From Paralvinella palmiformis (taxonomy: Eukaryota; Annelida; Polychaeta; Terebellida; Alvinellidae), in NCBI GenBank assembly GCA_025642065.1, contig JAODUP010000418.1:32501-96500 (forward strand): a DNA stretch of 64,000 bases, in the 5' to 3' direction. Below are positions 11,470-22,704 of the stretch, one piece after another. The notes beneath the pieces are model-generated. The model ran no database searches. It was not told the origin of the DNA and was given only the letters and a program-made list of their open reading frames with translations. The translations under genes were made by a program, and so were the position numbers. The stretch's first letter is position 1, and each line of letters opens with the position of its first letter.

Positions 11470-12300
11470 TCGCTGTTATTTCGTGACTGTTACATCAGAC
11501 TGCTGCCATTCATCGATGTTATGTCGTGACTGTTACATCAGACTGCTGCCATTCATCGATGTTATGTCGTGACTGTTACATCAGACTCTTGTAATTAATC
11601 GCGGTTATGTCGTGAATGTTACATCAGACTGCTGCCAATAATAACGGATATGTCGTGACTGTTACATCAGACTGCTGCCATTCATAGCGGTTATGTCGTG
11701 ACTGCTACATAGCGGTTATGTCGTAACTGTTACATCAGACTGCCGCCATTCATCGCGGTTATGTCGTGACTGTTACATATCGGTTATGTCGTAACTGTTA
11801 CATCAGACTGCCGCCATTCATAACGGTTATGTCGTAACTGTTACATCAGGCTGCTGCCATTCATCGCGGTTATGTCGTGACTGTTACATCAGACTGTTGT
11901 AATTAATCGCGGTTATGTCGTGAATGCTACATCAGACTGCTGCCAATAATAACGGATATGTCGTGACTGTTACATCAGACTGCTGCCATCCATAGCGGTT
12001 ATGTCGTGACTGTTACATAGCGGTTATGTCGTAACTTTTACATCAGACTGCCGCCATTCATAACGGTTATGTCGTAACTGTTACATCAGACTGCCGCCAT
12101 TCATCGCGGTTATGTCGTGACTGTTACATAGCGGTTATGTCGTGACTGTTACATCAGACTGCCGCCATCCATAACGGTTATGTCGTAACTGTTACATCAG
12201 ACTGCCTCCATTCATAACGGTTATGTCGTAACTGTTACATCAGACTGCTGCCATTTATCGCGGTTATGTCGTGACTGTTACATAGCGGTTATGTCGTAAT
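11470..12300. repeat. 43-bp minisatellite with 25-bp short variants
   Basis: About 22 units sharing TTATGTCGTGACTGTTACAT. Long units are ~42-44 bp (with CAGACTGCTGCC and a TTCATCGCGG-like end); short units of ~25 bp lack the middle. A block from ~11563 recurs from ~11868 (offset 305), including distinctive variants, so there is partial higher-order structure. Confidence 0.93.
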
Positions 12301-13137
12301 CATCAGAGGATTCTTACTTACTGACGGATAAAGCTCCTATTTGTACAAGCCGGATGTATAGTTATTTGGTAATTTGTAAAACTGGCTGAGAAGAAAACAT
12401 CTTCTAGCATAACGGCCGAGCTGACACCTAAACGTTGTTTATCTAGTGCTCGTACGTTTTAGGCAGTGGATTGCCAATCTGGATCAATCAAGTAATGATT
12501 ACACAAGAGACGATACGAAACCCGCGAAAGGTTTTATTTTGTCCAAAAACAGAATACTATGAGAATTTAGTAGAATATTATTTTCTTTTATTTGTCACGG
12601 TACTGTCTTCTTCCTCAGTGATATTCCAACATATATACCTTAAAAGTACATATATGACCACCGCACTTTAACCCAAACGATTGCAATTGTTTGAATTTGC
12701 GGCTGTTTTGTTTGTTTTGCGTGGGTGCGTAGGTGCGTGCGCCCACTTTTCTGCCAATCGTTGTAAGTGCAAGAATGAAAACCTTTACATAATGTTTATT
12801 GTGTCATGTCACTCTCTAGTCATTTACACACTCACAGGCATGAATATACGCCTTTAGACACTCAAGGACACAGGCATGTGCATATAGTCAGCCTAAAAAA
12901 GATATATAACATTTTTATTTAACTATTTAATTTAGCATAAACCCATTGTGTTCCTTAGATTGTGTTTAAATGACATAGGAACAGATGGCCCGAGAGGACT
13001 CTAGTGGGGTAAGCCTAAACGGTGACAAGCTTTGTGATATGGGGTGTAGTGGGGGCGTCAATAGAAAATATGAGTGTTAATTATGGTTTTAAATTAGAAT
13101 TTATTAATTAACTACTAATAATACATACCAGGCGCCC

Positions 13138-13138
<1 letters not shown>
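12301..13138. other. No feature seen
   Basis: Region between the minisatellite and the MITE-bearing (TA)n; short ORFs only. Confidence 0.6.

Positions 13139-13190
<52 letters not shown>
13139..13190. repeat. (TA)n left of MITE copy 1
   Basis: 26 TA units. Confidence 0.95.
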
Positions 13191-13193
<3 letters not shown>

Positions 13194-13310
13194 CTAGTTA
13201 ATCTGTTTAATTTTCAGGTAATTTGTATTAATTTTCAGTTAGCAATAGACTTATTACCTGGATATTTCATGTAATATACATATTACCTATTACACAGATT
13301 AACTGTATCA
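13191..13310. mobile_element. MITE copy 1 between (TA)n tracts
   Basis: Core CAGTTAGCAATAGAC with an inverted right arm (GTAATATACATATTACC ... ACAGATTAACTGTA); left arm degenerate. (TA)n lies left; (CA)n then (TA)n right. Confidence 0.65.
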
Positions 13311-13331
13311 CACACACAAACACACACACCC

Positions 13332-13384
<53 letters not shown>
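13311..13384. repeat. (CA)n-(TA)n right of MITE copy 1
   Basis: Compound microsatellite. Confidence 0.95.
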
Positions 13385-13386
<2 letters not shown>

Positions 13387-13984
13387 TACACGCCCATATC
13401 CACATACATAGACACACTGACAGAGACCACTGATTACGTTGCCGTTTAGTAACACAGGACGGTGACTGATGATAGATTACCCTTAATTTATCACCCATCA
13501 TTATCTGCCTGTTATCCTAACTCTGCCAATTAACATGAAACACGAAGCCCGTTTATCTAAGCTGTGTTCCAGTCTCCTCTGATCTGTGCGCATATCTTCT
13601 GATTTACATCAACGACAGGTCCATTCTATTCGACGTTAGATAATCGGCAAATCTCTTTGTCTGTCAATTAAATATAACAATGCCTTAATACCATCAGCAA
13701 CCGTGACTTGTGGCAACGGCCTATCTACCAGGAGGGGCGATGGGTGAAGAAGAATGCATTTTCTCCCTTCCGTGGAGTTCTATGTCTTTCACTGGAAGAG
13801 CAACAGCATCGCAGAAGAAATATGATTATGTAAGCAACCCACAATGCGACAAAAAACCTTCCATCCTGTCAATAACTGTTACAACGGTTCATAACACTAT
13901 AAATAACTCGAACCACCCGACGTACACTACTTAGATTACGCTGCTGCCAGTCGGGATCGAGACGCACTGCGAAGTAGCTATTGT

Positions 13985-14081
13985 TCCGGCGCCTCCTTGG
14001 CGCATGCGCAGAGATCAAGCCAAGTCCATCACACCGCCAGGGAACGCACTAATTTACCATAAGTCCGACACAGACTTCCGG
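13985..14081. promoter_or_regulatory. Orphan GC-rich promoter-like patch (NRF1-like and ETS-like sites)
   Basis: Palindromic GCGCATGCGC at 14000-14009 matches the NRF1 core, and ACTTCCGG at 14074-14081 matches an ETS core, in a GC-rich island within AT-rich DNA. No exon was identified on either side, so this is only a candidate. Confidence 0.25.
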
Positions 14082-14099
14082 ACGCCATAATAACTGACT

Positions 14100-14757
14100 G
14101 TATCTTTGGCACTAATATTTTATTAATATGATTTATTTAATGAATTTAAGCATTCATAACACCTCGTATTATCCAATTTTTCACGGCGATGTAGCTGTAA
14201 CCTAAGTGTTACCAGTTTGTTGACAGCGCTAACAACCACCAGTATATTTTAAATGTTTTGGTTATTTACAATACCAGCAAAATCCCGAATAAGCTAGCTA
14301 CTAGTAAATGTTCTAGTCTACTATAGAAACTAATTTTACTACTATATTAGACATATCTATCTGTCTAATTATATAATAATAATCGTAGAAATTGTTAGTC
14401 TATTTTGTATACGAATTTTGTATTCGTTTGCAGTTTGCAGCATGCACAAGCCGTGTACTATCAGCTTAATTTGACAGCACAATTTTGAAGAGTCAAACTA
14501 GGTGAAGAGTATACGACTAGAGTGCACATGGACTAGAGATTATAATGGAGATGAATGAATATTTCGCCTATTATGGCTTTTGTCACTAATAAAGAATGTC
14601 GCTTTAAGTGTTAAAAAAAACCAAGTTTATAAAAAAATTATGAATTACCGACTTCATCTTTTATATCTTATATTTATAAGTTTAAGTTTTGGAAATATGA
14701 GAAAAGCAGCTTTTTATTTTCATTACACTCCCAAATATATAATTCAATATTAAAACA
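14100..14757. other. No feature seen
   Basis: AT-rich; no ORF, repeat family or RNA gene recognised. Confidence 0.6.
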
Positions 14758-14953
14758 AGGGCGACTCTGTGGTCTAACCGTAGCGTGTTGGATCACAGCT
14801 CACTACCACCCATGTTCGAATCTCGGCCTGGATATATCTAAAGGGTGTTTCATTTTGACTTCGCTTCATTACCTTTGGAGGTCGCTCGGCCCATTTAGTC
14901 TACCATGTGCACAACACTGGCCGTAAAACACCGATCATCATCATCATCATTAT
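14758..14953 (+). mobile_element. SINE-A, full copy
   Basis: Plus orientation, from GGGCGACTCTGTGGTC to (ATC)n; flanked by tattaaaac on both sides (short target-site duplication). Confidence 0.85.
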
Positions 14954-17379
14954 TAAAACTACAGATAAGACTAATTCTAGCCATGTTTAAGTTTGTCAGA
15001 ACTGTGATTTCATTTAGTGAATTTGAATTGTGCGTGCGCAGAAATTCACATTCCGAGCAGTAATTGGCAGTCATATAATATAAGGCATATTCGGTCCTGT
15101 CCGTTATCACTCAGCAAGGTCGGGCTGGCGGAGTTGTGTACTGACGTCATCAACAATTTCCACATGTGCGTTTTGGCCTAGTTTTGCTCGATTATGTGTG
15201 TGCGGTTAACGCACTCTCTGCAGGCCAGCACTGAGCATGCGTGCATATTCTACTGTATAATTAATCAAACACATGGCGACCGGTTGCGTGTAAAACCATA
15301 CTTGTTACCACGTTTCTAGCCACATAAACGCGTAATTTATGTACAACTGGCAATACAAAGCCGATAGAATGACTAATAATGCCGATGAGAATCGGCAATA
15401 TTTGAAAATGTTTAGGCCACCGAAGATTTGTTTTATTATTCATATTTGTATGAATATTAATATTCCTAAATTGGCATCGGCATAGTTGTGCACAGGATTG
15501 CCACAATTACACAGGTGTCTGGTAAAGTTAACCTTGTTATGGGGTTTGAGACAGACGGAGGTCAACTCCGATATACGTTGGCTGTAAACAAAACCTTCTC
15601 GTTTATTTACAATTAACTGGATGTTGTTTGGGTTCCAGTTCCGGACTATGTACGAGATAGCAAATGGCAATAATCGGTGATTATATTGGTTTTGAACCCG
15701 GCGGCAGTATGTTTGTGCCTAACAGTGACATTATTGACCTGGTACTGGACTATATGAACTGAGTGCTGATTTAATAACGCTTTTTGTTGTTGTTTGGTTG
15801 TTGTTGTTTTTTTATTGGGGGGGGGGATGTCTTGAATGGACAAAAAAATCTCCCCTCTATCATAATCTATATCACCGTGATTGTCTGTGATAGATTACTA
15901 AATGGTCATTAATATATGCTATATATCAGTTTCACAATACTCTGACTTAGCAAATTAAAATATTTGCCGAAGTGGATTACATACTCCAACAACTAATTTG
16001 AACGTGGAACATGGAAAGTTGGAGCGTACTCTAGCATCAATAGACAATTTCCGCGACGACTGCGCCATCTATCGAACGTCGGTTTAACGGGCCGCTGAAC
16101 CATATGATAAAAACATTCTTTCACCAATCGTGATATCACGGAGATCACGGTATGTTTCATATACTGAAACATGTCTATTACAGTTCCCAACTTGATGATT
16201 TATTTTCAATTTTTTCAGGCAGAATTAATTCTGTCAATTTTCCCCCATACAAATAATCTTATCTATTAGTAAACATAATTCTACGTTATATTTAATAAAA
16301 ATGAAACTGCTACAAGAACTTGTAGATCGATTTAGTTATGTGAATCCCGAAAACATAAATTTACAAACAATTAGTGAATTACACTTCTTGTTCCATGCTA
16401 CTACATGGCTTCACTGACCCGCAAACCACAGTAGATGTGGACTGCGCATGCGTCGCGGAAATGGTCTATTGCACATTGTTTTATCGTTTGCATCGATATT
16501 TTGAAATCGTATTAACTGTTGAACAAGCCTCGAACACAAGACACGGCGTCGTTTATGACTTTCAACGGATTGATTTTGGGGCTTTTTGTGCGTATCGTTG
16601 GACACAGGCCAAATTAAGGCTGTGGTTCTCGCTAAGTCAGAAATACGGGTCTTTGGTTAACTTGTTTTGTTCTTGTTGAACGCCTCCACTCGCTCCAGCC
16701 ATACCTGCCGCGTTTTAACATGCTTGGTCGCAACAGTCACTGATGTAGATTTTGTCTTCTTCCTATTTGTCTAGAAATATTTCCTTTATTTCTACTTTTC
16801 TACTTTCATCAATATGTACCTAACGCTCCATTTCACAAACCCGTCTTTCATAATCAATATCTGGAGTTGAATCGAGCATTATGCTAAACTATTTTGCATC
16901 CTAAATTTCGGAAATTATTTTTCTCTCGACAGTTTCACCCGAGTAGATCGATTATTTCATTCTGAATCATGACTCAAACTGAAGTTACACTCACTTTTCA
17001 GATCTGTCTTGAAGGCTGCCATTAAAATGTACCACCTAGTGGCAATTTTGGGAACTATCATTATTCCATAAAGGGAATTGTGAGGCAGTACAATAACGTG
17101 TGGATGGTCGTTGATGGGGTACAGTGGATGATGAAAACGAATGTCAATCGGCGTCGAAAGGACACTGAAAGAGTTAATCAACATTACCAATGTTAATTAC
17201 ATGGAAAAGTTATTCTATTCTAGTATCGGTTATTTAAAAAAAACGGATTCACATTCACACCAGCTTGTGGGACTGTTTAATTTCGCATCTGATTGGAACC
17301 CCCTTGAAATGAATACCCAAGGCCGTCAACCCCTTTCTCTCTTTTATGTACCCTACTACATAGAGACCATCCATAAACC
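14954..17379. other. Intergenic, no gene seen
   Basis: A G-run near 15820 and an NRF1-like TGCGCATGCGTC at 16443-16454. Short ORFs without motifs. Confidence 0.55.
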
Positions 17380-17660
17380 GAAAACTAAGCCATAATTCAA
17401 GACCAATCATAACCAACCCAAAAACCAACGATAAGCCATAAGCCAGGGACCTGTTAAACAAATTAGACCAGTCATAAACCGAAACCGTTTCTCCTTAATC
17501 AGATATCAATCATAAACTTGCACCAACCATAAATTGGAGACCAATCATAAACCAACATCGACCCAAAACAAAACGGACCAGAGAGAGCATATATACGCTA
17601 GAAACTGGTCTTACACCAAAAGCCAACCACTGCACCGAGACCAACCGTGTATATAAGTCC
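17380..17660. repeat. Degenerate ACCAATCATAAACC-type interspersed repeat
   Basis: At least ten imperfect occurrences of ACCAATCATAAACC / AACCAACCATAA at irregular 20-40-bp spacing. Confidence 0.65.
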
Positions 17661-17907
17661 AGATGGATCCCTCCCTCCCCAAAAAACCTACAGATGACAA
17701 CATTAACAATCAACGCATTAGTGGCCGTGTATTACGATAATTGTCTTTGATTCGGGCGTTTGTAAAATGGCACAAAGCCAACACACTAACGGCAACAATA
17801 ACAACATTATAGTAGCACTAATGGCTATAGTAAATGTAGCTACTAGTGTAATATAACACTGTTTGTCTTACTCTATTTATCAGTGTATTTCGTGTGGCTG
17901 TCATTGT

Positions 17908-17998
17908 TATTATTATTATTATTATTATTATTGCTGTTATTGTTATCGTTGTTGTTGGTGGTGGTGCTGTTGTTGCTGCTGTTGTTGTTGTTAATATT
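17908..17998. repeat. (TTA)n/(TTG)n compound microsatellite
   Basis: TTATTATTATT followed by GTTGTTG and GCTGTTGTTG units. Confidence 0.9.
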
Positions 17999-18182
17999 TT
18001 TCGTCTTATTCTTGTACTCGGCCAATATCACGCTATTTCTTCTCTAGTTCACGGTGTCCTGATAAAATGAACACTGGGTTAGGCAGCTTAGCGTGATCGA
18101 TCTTAAATTATCCAATTGTTATTGATTGCTTATTGTAATATCGATGACGTAATGTTTTCGACGCCTTCTGGTGTAACAGAAA

Positions 18183-18183
18183 G

Positions 18184-18220
<37 letters not shown>

Positions 18221-18228
18221 CGCGCGCG
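18183..18228. repeat. (TC)n(TG)n(CG)n microsatellite
   Basis: Compound dinucleotide repeat ~1 kb before the aquaporin start. Confidence 0.92.
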
Positions 18229-18639
18229 TTGGGGTTACACGGTGTGGCAGATATTATCACACCGACAGAAGGGGATATAAACCTATTTGAGGAAAATACG
18301 CCGCGAGGTGGCGTTTTTCTTCGCCCGAATTATGAACAAGGACGCACACGGCAGCCAGAAACGAAGTATCGCCATTTTGGATGGCTATCAAAACTGCCGA
18401 GAAATCGTCACGATGAACAAAAAGGTTTTAAAAATGGACAGAAGTATAATTATTCGTCGACGATCAAAAGTGGGCGTAAATAGGGGATGCTATCGAATCG
18501 GAGAGGGGCATTTTTGTTTGTAAACGATATGAACAAGCCGTCTGGACAAGTCTGTGGATGTAAACAATACGATCAAATACCCTAACGATATATTTAATCC
18601 GATTAGCAATAGGGACTAATCTCATCTCGTCGCGAACAT

Positions 18640-19241
18640 TTATCTTACGGCTAATGCCGGTTAATGGCAGGACATAACGTGTTTGCTCTTTGCGTGTCGT
18701 CCGTTACGGACATTCGACTTCTCTAGAACGGCCCAGGAAGTATTTCATCGACAAACTGGGTTAACGGGCGCTCCATATCGCGTACGTGACGGCGGTGACT
18801 TATCCCGGACGAGATAGACGCTGTGCCGAAACGATCGCCGTATGTTGTTGTTGTTGATGACGAGGACGGCGGATTCGCCGCAGCCCATGTGTTAGTCGTT
18901 ACACCGCCCCAGATCGGAGACGCGCGGGGAGTTCTCAGTCTATGTCACTCAGCGGAGACGTTCTCTCTCTCTCTCTCTCTATCCGGGCAGCGTACATTCC
19001 ACCGCCGAACCATTTATCCATACATCCATCCATCCGACAACCCGAGCTGGCCAAACAACGGAGCGAGAGAGAGACCTACCCCGTCAGCGGTAAGTGAGAC
19101 GAGTCACTTCACTCGAGACTACCACACTGTTCCCTCAATCCCCGACGTTCGCCGATTGCGCGACGAAAGGACTCGACCTGTAAAAGCCGTCATCGCGATC
19201 CGATTTCCTCCGCTCAACGACCGAAAGTCGACGACGAAAAC
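18640..19241 (+). promoter_or_regulatory. Presumed promoter/5' UTR region of aquaporin
   Basis: GC- and CpG-rich compared with surroundings, directly upstream of the aquaporin ATG. No convincing TATA box is near. It contains a (TC)n tract at 18962-18980 and a strong donor-like sequence (GGTAAGTGAG) at 19090. Start site not determinable. Confidence 0.35.
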
Positions 19242-19649
19242 ATGGGTTCGACCAGTCTTCAAGATCTGAAGAGCAAGAAGTTCTGGGTGGCCGTGCTGGC
19301 CGAGTTCGTCGGCACCGCCCTGCTCGTCCTGGTGGCGTGCGGGTCGTGTCTGTCGAAGACCGACCCGGATCTGAACAGCAAAGTTACCCGGATTTCGTTG
19401 GCCTTCGGGCTCAGCGTCGGATCGATCGTATGGGCGATATGTAACGTGAGCGGCGGACACATCAATCCGGCCGTGACCTTCGGCTTCTTCGTCACCAGAA
19501 AGGTCAGCATCGTCCGCTTCCTGCTCTATGTCGTCTTCCAGACTCTTGGCGCCATCGTCGGCGCCGGGATCCTGAAGGCCGTCACCCCGTCGGATTACGT
19601 TGGTACCTTAGCTACATCCGATACAACAACCGGAGCATCTATCGGACAG
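19242..19649 (+). CDS. aqp: Aquaporin coding exon 1
   Basis: Encodes residues 1-136: the short N-terminus, TM1-TM3 and the first NPA box. It ends at CAG|gtaaat in phase 0. It is clearly more GC-rich than the flanking DNA, as is the presumed 5' UTR upstream. Confidence 0.94.
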
Positions 19650-19828
19650 GTAAATTAAAGCATCCATATATATATATATATATATATTACAGTTAATATG
19701 TATAATCAGATAATATGTATATTACTTGAAATTTTAACGTAATCTGTATTTAATCTCAGTTAGCAATAGACGCATTACCTGAATATTTCAGGTAATATGC
19801 ATATTACTTGATTATACAAATTAACTTT

Positions 19829-19873
<45 letters not shown>

Positions 19874-21189
19874 GGGGCGGGGCTGTTGGAAGGAGTATAT
19901 TCATGAACATCGCGATCATTCATTCAGTTCATTAATAGAAAAATAATGCAAGACATCCACGTTTTTATTTCCCGTTAATATATCAGTCACCCACAAGTCG
20001 AGTAAGCCATAAAACGAGTAGGATCATGCAATAAACCGTGTACCTGGTTGGATAAACTCATAAAACGAGTACCCTATAGGATTAAGTCATGAACCGTGTT
20101 TATGGCATTCTACGCAAATAAAATGTAAACACCACGCTCTGGGCATACGGAATGTTCTGGTCCGTATTTGAGGGATAACAAAATTCAAAAATTCCTTAGA
20201 TAATCGTATCTCGTTATGACCTCTTATTAATTAGCTCGGTGCGCTCTCTGCGCACAGTTAGCAAGATTATGCTAATCAGATATTCCCTAAGTAAACAACG
20301 ATTAGCTATGTTCCAAACGGAAACGTCTATAATCCGAACTCTGATGAATCAATCACGTCACACGACTTAATCGATGTATTGATCAGGTTCAGTCGGAACC
20401 GTTGGAAAAGTTAAATCGTTATCTCACATCAGTCGGGGTTAATCGGATGACCCAAATCACAGGGATTTTCTTTATACATAAGACTAATTCAATAAGTAAT
20501 TTTAAATGAGCGATGGATTGATTGATGATGATTGGTGTTTTACGCTGAGATTCGAACGCATGTGGTAATGATCTGTAATCCAATGCCCTACCAACTAGAC
20601 CACGGAGGCGCCCCTATATGAGCGATGGAGGACTAATATTATTATTATAAGTGTACTTCAAGAAAGTCATAAAATAAATAAATCTAGTTCGAAAGAATAG
20701 AACAGAAAGCACAGTGCATTACTGTGAATATTTTTCGGCACAAATTTATTATTATTATTATTTGCACATATTTAGTTACTGATGCTCACCGTGATATCTT
20801 TCAACCTCTATCTCCAAATTTCCTAATATAAAATTAGAATAACACTTTTGCCTCACAGGTAGGACTGTTTGGTTGTCAGCAATTGTATTGTGTTCCTCGT
20901 TTCCTCGCAATACAATTATCATTCGTGTTTCCAAAAATATTATACCTTCGCCTTAAGCTAACCAATGAACAGTGCGAAGATAACAAATGACCTCTAATGT
21001 TATATATTCCAGGTGTTTGGCATTGAGCTGCTCATCACGTTTGTCTTTGTCTTTACGGTGTTAGCTACCTGTGATGGACAGAGGAAGGATCTGCAAGGCT
21101 CTGGACCGTTGGCAATTGGCCTTACGATTGCCATGTGTCACCTGTGGGCGGTATGTAGTCTATATGTGTGCAAGCACGTGCACACATGC

Positions 21190-21222
<33 letters not shown>

Positions 21223-21271
21223 CAAAATTACATTTAATATATATATATAATTATTATATATATATATATAT

Positions 21272-21316
<45 letters not shown>

Positions 21317-22670
21317 GTCATATAGTTCTTGTATTTACTCATCTCTGCATTTTCTGTACTTTCATATGTCTTCGTAGTATACATTGTTAGTAATGTCTGT
21401 CCCCAGAACGAACTAAATTCATGCCTTCCACAAGCTTTCTTTCACAGAAAAGGATTATACTCGTGATCGGGTGGATCTATCCAGAAAACTGGTATGTTGG
21501 GGGGGAGGGTCCGGGCCCGATTAGACACATTCTGCGTTAAACCATCCAAAGTGGGTAATCACGGCGCCAAACAAAACACTTCTGTCATGATTCTGTATAC
21601 ACGGTCGAACGCGAAACGACACTCATTACAAATAACCAGCCGAAGCCAGCGCGACATGTGCGAACCACACTTAGACATATTGTGAATCTGGTCAACAGAG
21701 AACACCGATTTCGCGCATGCGGGCTTTATACACTCGCCAAATAACACTGGCTCACCTCTTTGCAGTGCTATTAATATGCCTGTTTCTTTATTGGTTCAAC
21801 TTAAGGTTGTTGCCTTCACCTGATTAGCGTTTGAACACTTGAAAGATGTTCTCAACGCGGTTGTCCCACCTGATTCATGGAGGTAATTCGTTATCTTTGC
21901 TTCTCAGCGCTTCGCTTCGTTACCTTTGGAGGTCACTCGGCCAATTTAGCCTCCCGTGCGCACAAAAGTGGCCGTAAAACATCAAACATCAGCATCGTCG
22001 TCATGCTCCTCCGCGCATGCGCCGACCTTAGCGCACGCGTATTTTGGCGGAGACCAGCCCGTTTTGACACGACGAGCAAAGGAAAATAACAGAACTAACC
22101 AGATTATTGGCAGCCTGTTAGTAGCTAGTCGCAAGTGGAACCGACAAAATTGCTGTTGGTTGTCGGCAGAGTTTTTCTGTCGCTAGAGAACGTCAAAGGC
22201 CAATTAACGTAAATCTCGTGGCCAGACGAGACCCGGCGGTATTTCACCGCGTCAAACTCTATGGTGGTTGTTAGCTTCGCCCGCATAAAAACCAAACGCA
22301 ACAAACCACTGAACCACACTGCTAGACAAACTATAGGTTTTTCGCCGTGAAAGCAAACGGTGGCAACGCAACGACTAGTAATGAAAATATTCCGGAAAAC
22401 ATTCTTTTCTGTTCCCGGTAGGCAGACGCGCCCGTGGTCCACCCCCCCCCCCCCTACCACCGCCTCTTTCCGGCCCCGCTTCTCGTGTGGCTAATTAGAA
22501 GCCGACGATGAGATCGCTAGTTTGTGTCCGATTAGATCCGGTGAGCAGTTTCAGCCAACTCGGCGTCTCTCCTGGATCGCCGGGATCTAGGCCAATCCGT
22601 CACTGACAATATATCGGATTTTTTTACCTTGGTGAGATATGTAAGGTCAAGGTTGAGATACGGAGCCTCG

Positions 22671-22704
<34 letters not shown>

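Larger units (their letters stand above)
19650..21012 (+). other. aqp: Aquaporin intron 1
   Basis: A 1,363-bp phase-0 intron. It contains (TA)n tracts flanking a MITE (19687-19830) and an internally deleted SINE-A copy with intact 12-bp target-site duplications. Confidence 0.9.

Noticed and set aside
11470..12300. CRISPR-like repeat array
   Set aside because: Eukaryotic minisatellite: the whole unit is repeated and there are no unique spacers.
18823..19269. 148-codon plus-strand ORF overlapping the aquaporin start
   Set aside because: Out of frame with the clear aquaporin ATG, low-complexity stretches (Ser-Leu repeats from (TC)n), no motif. At most a uORF.
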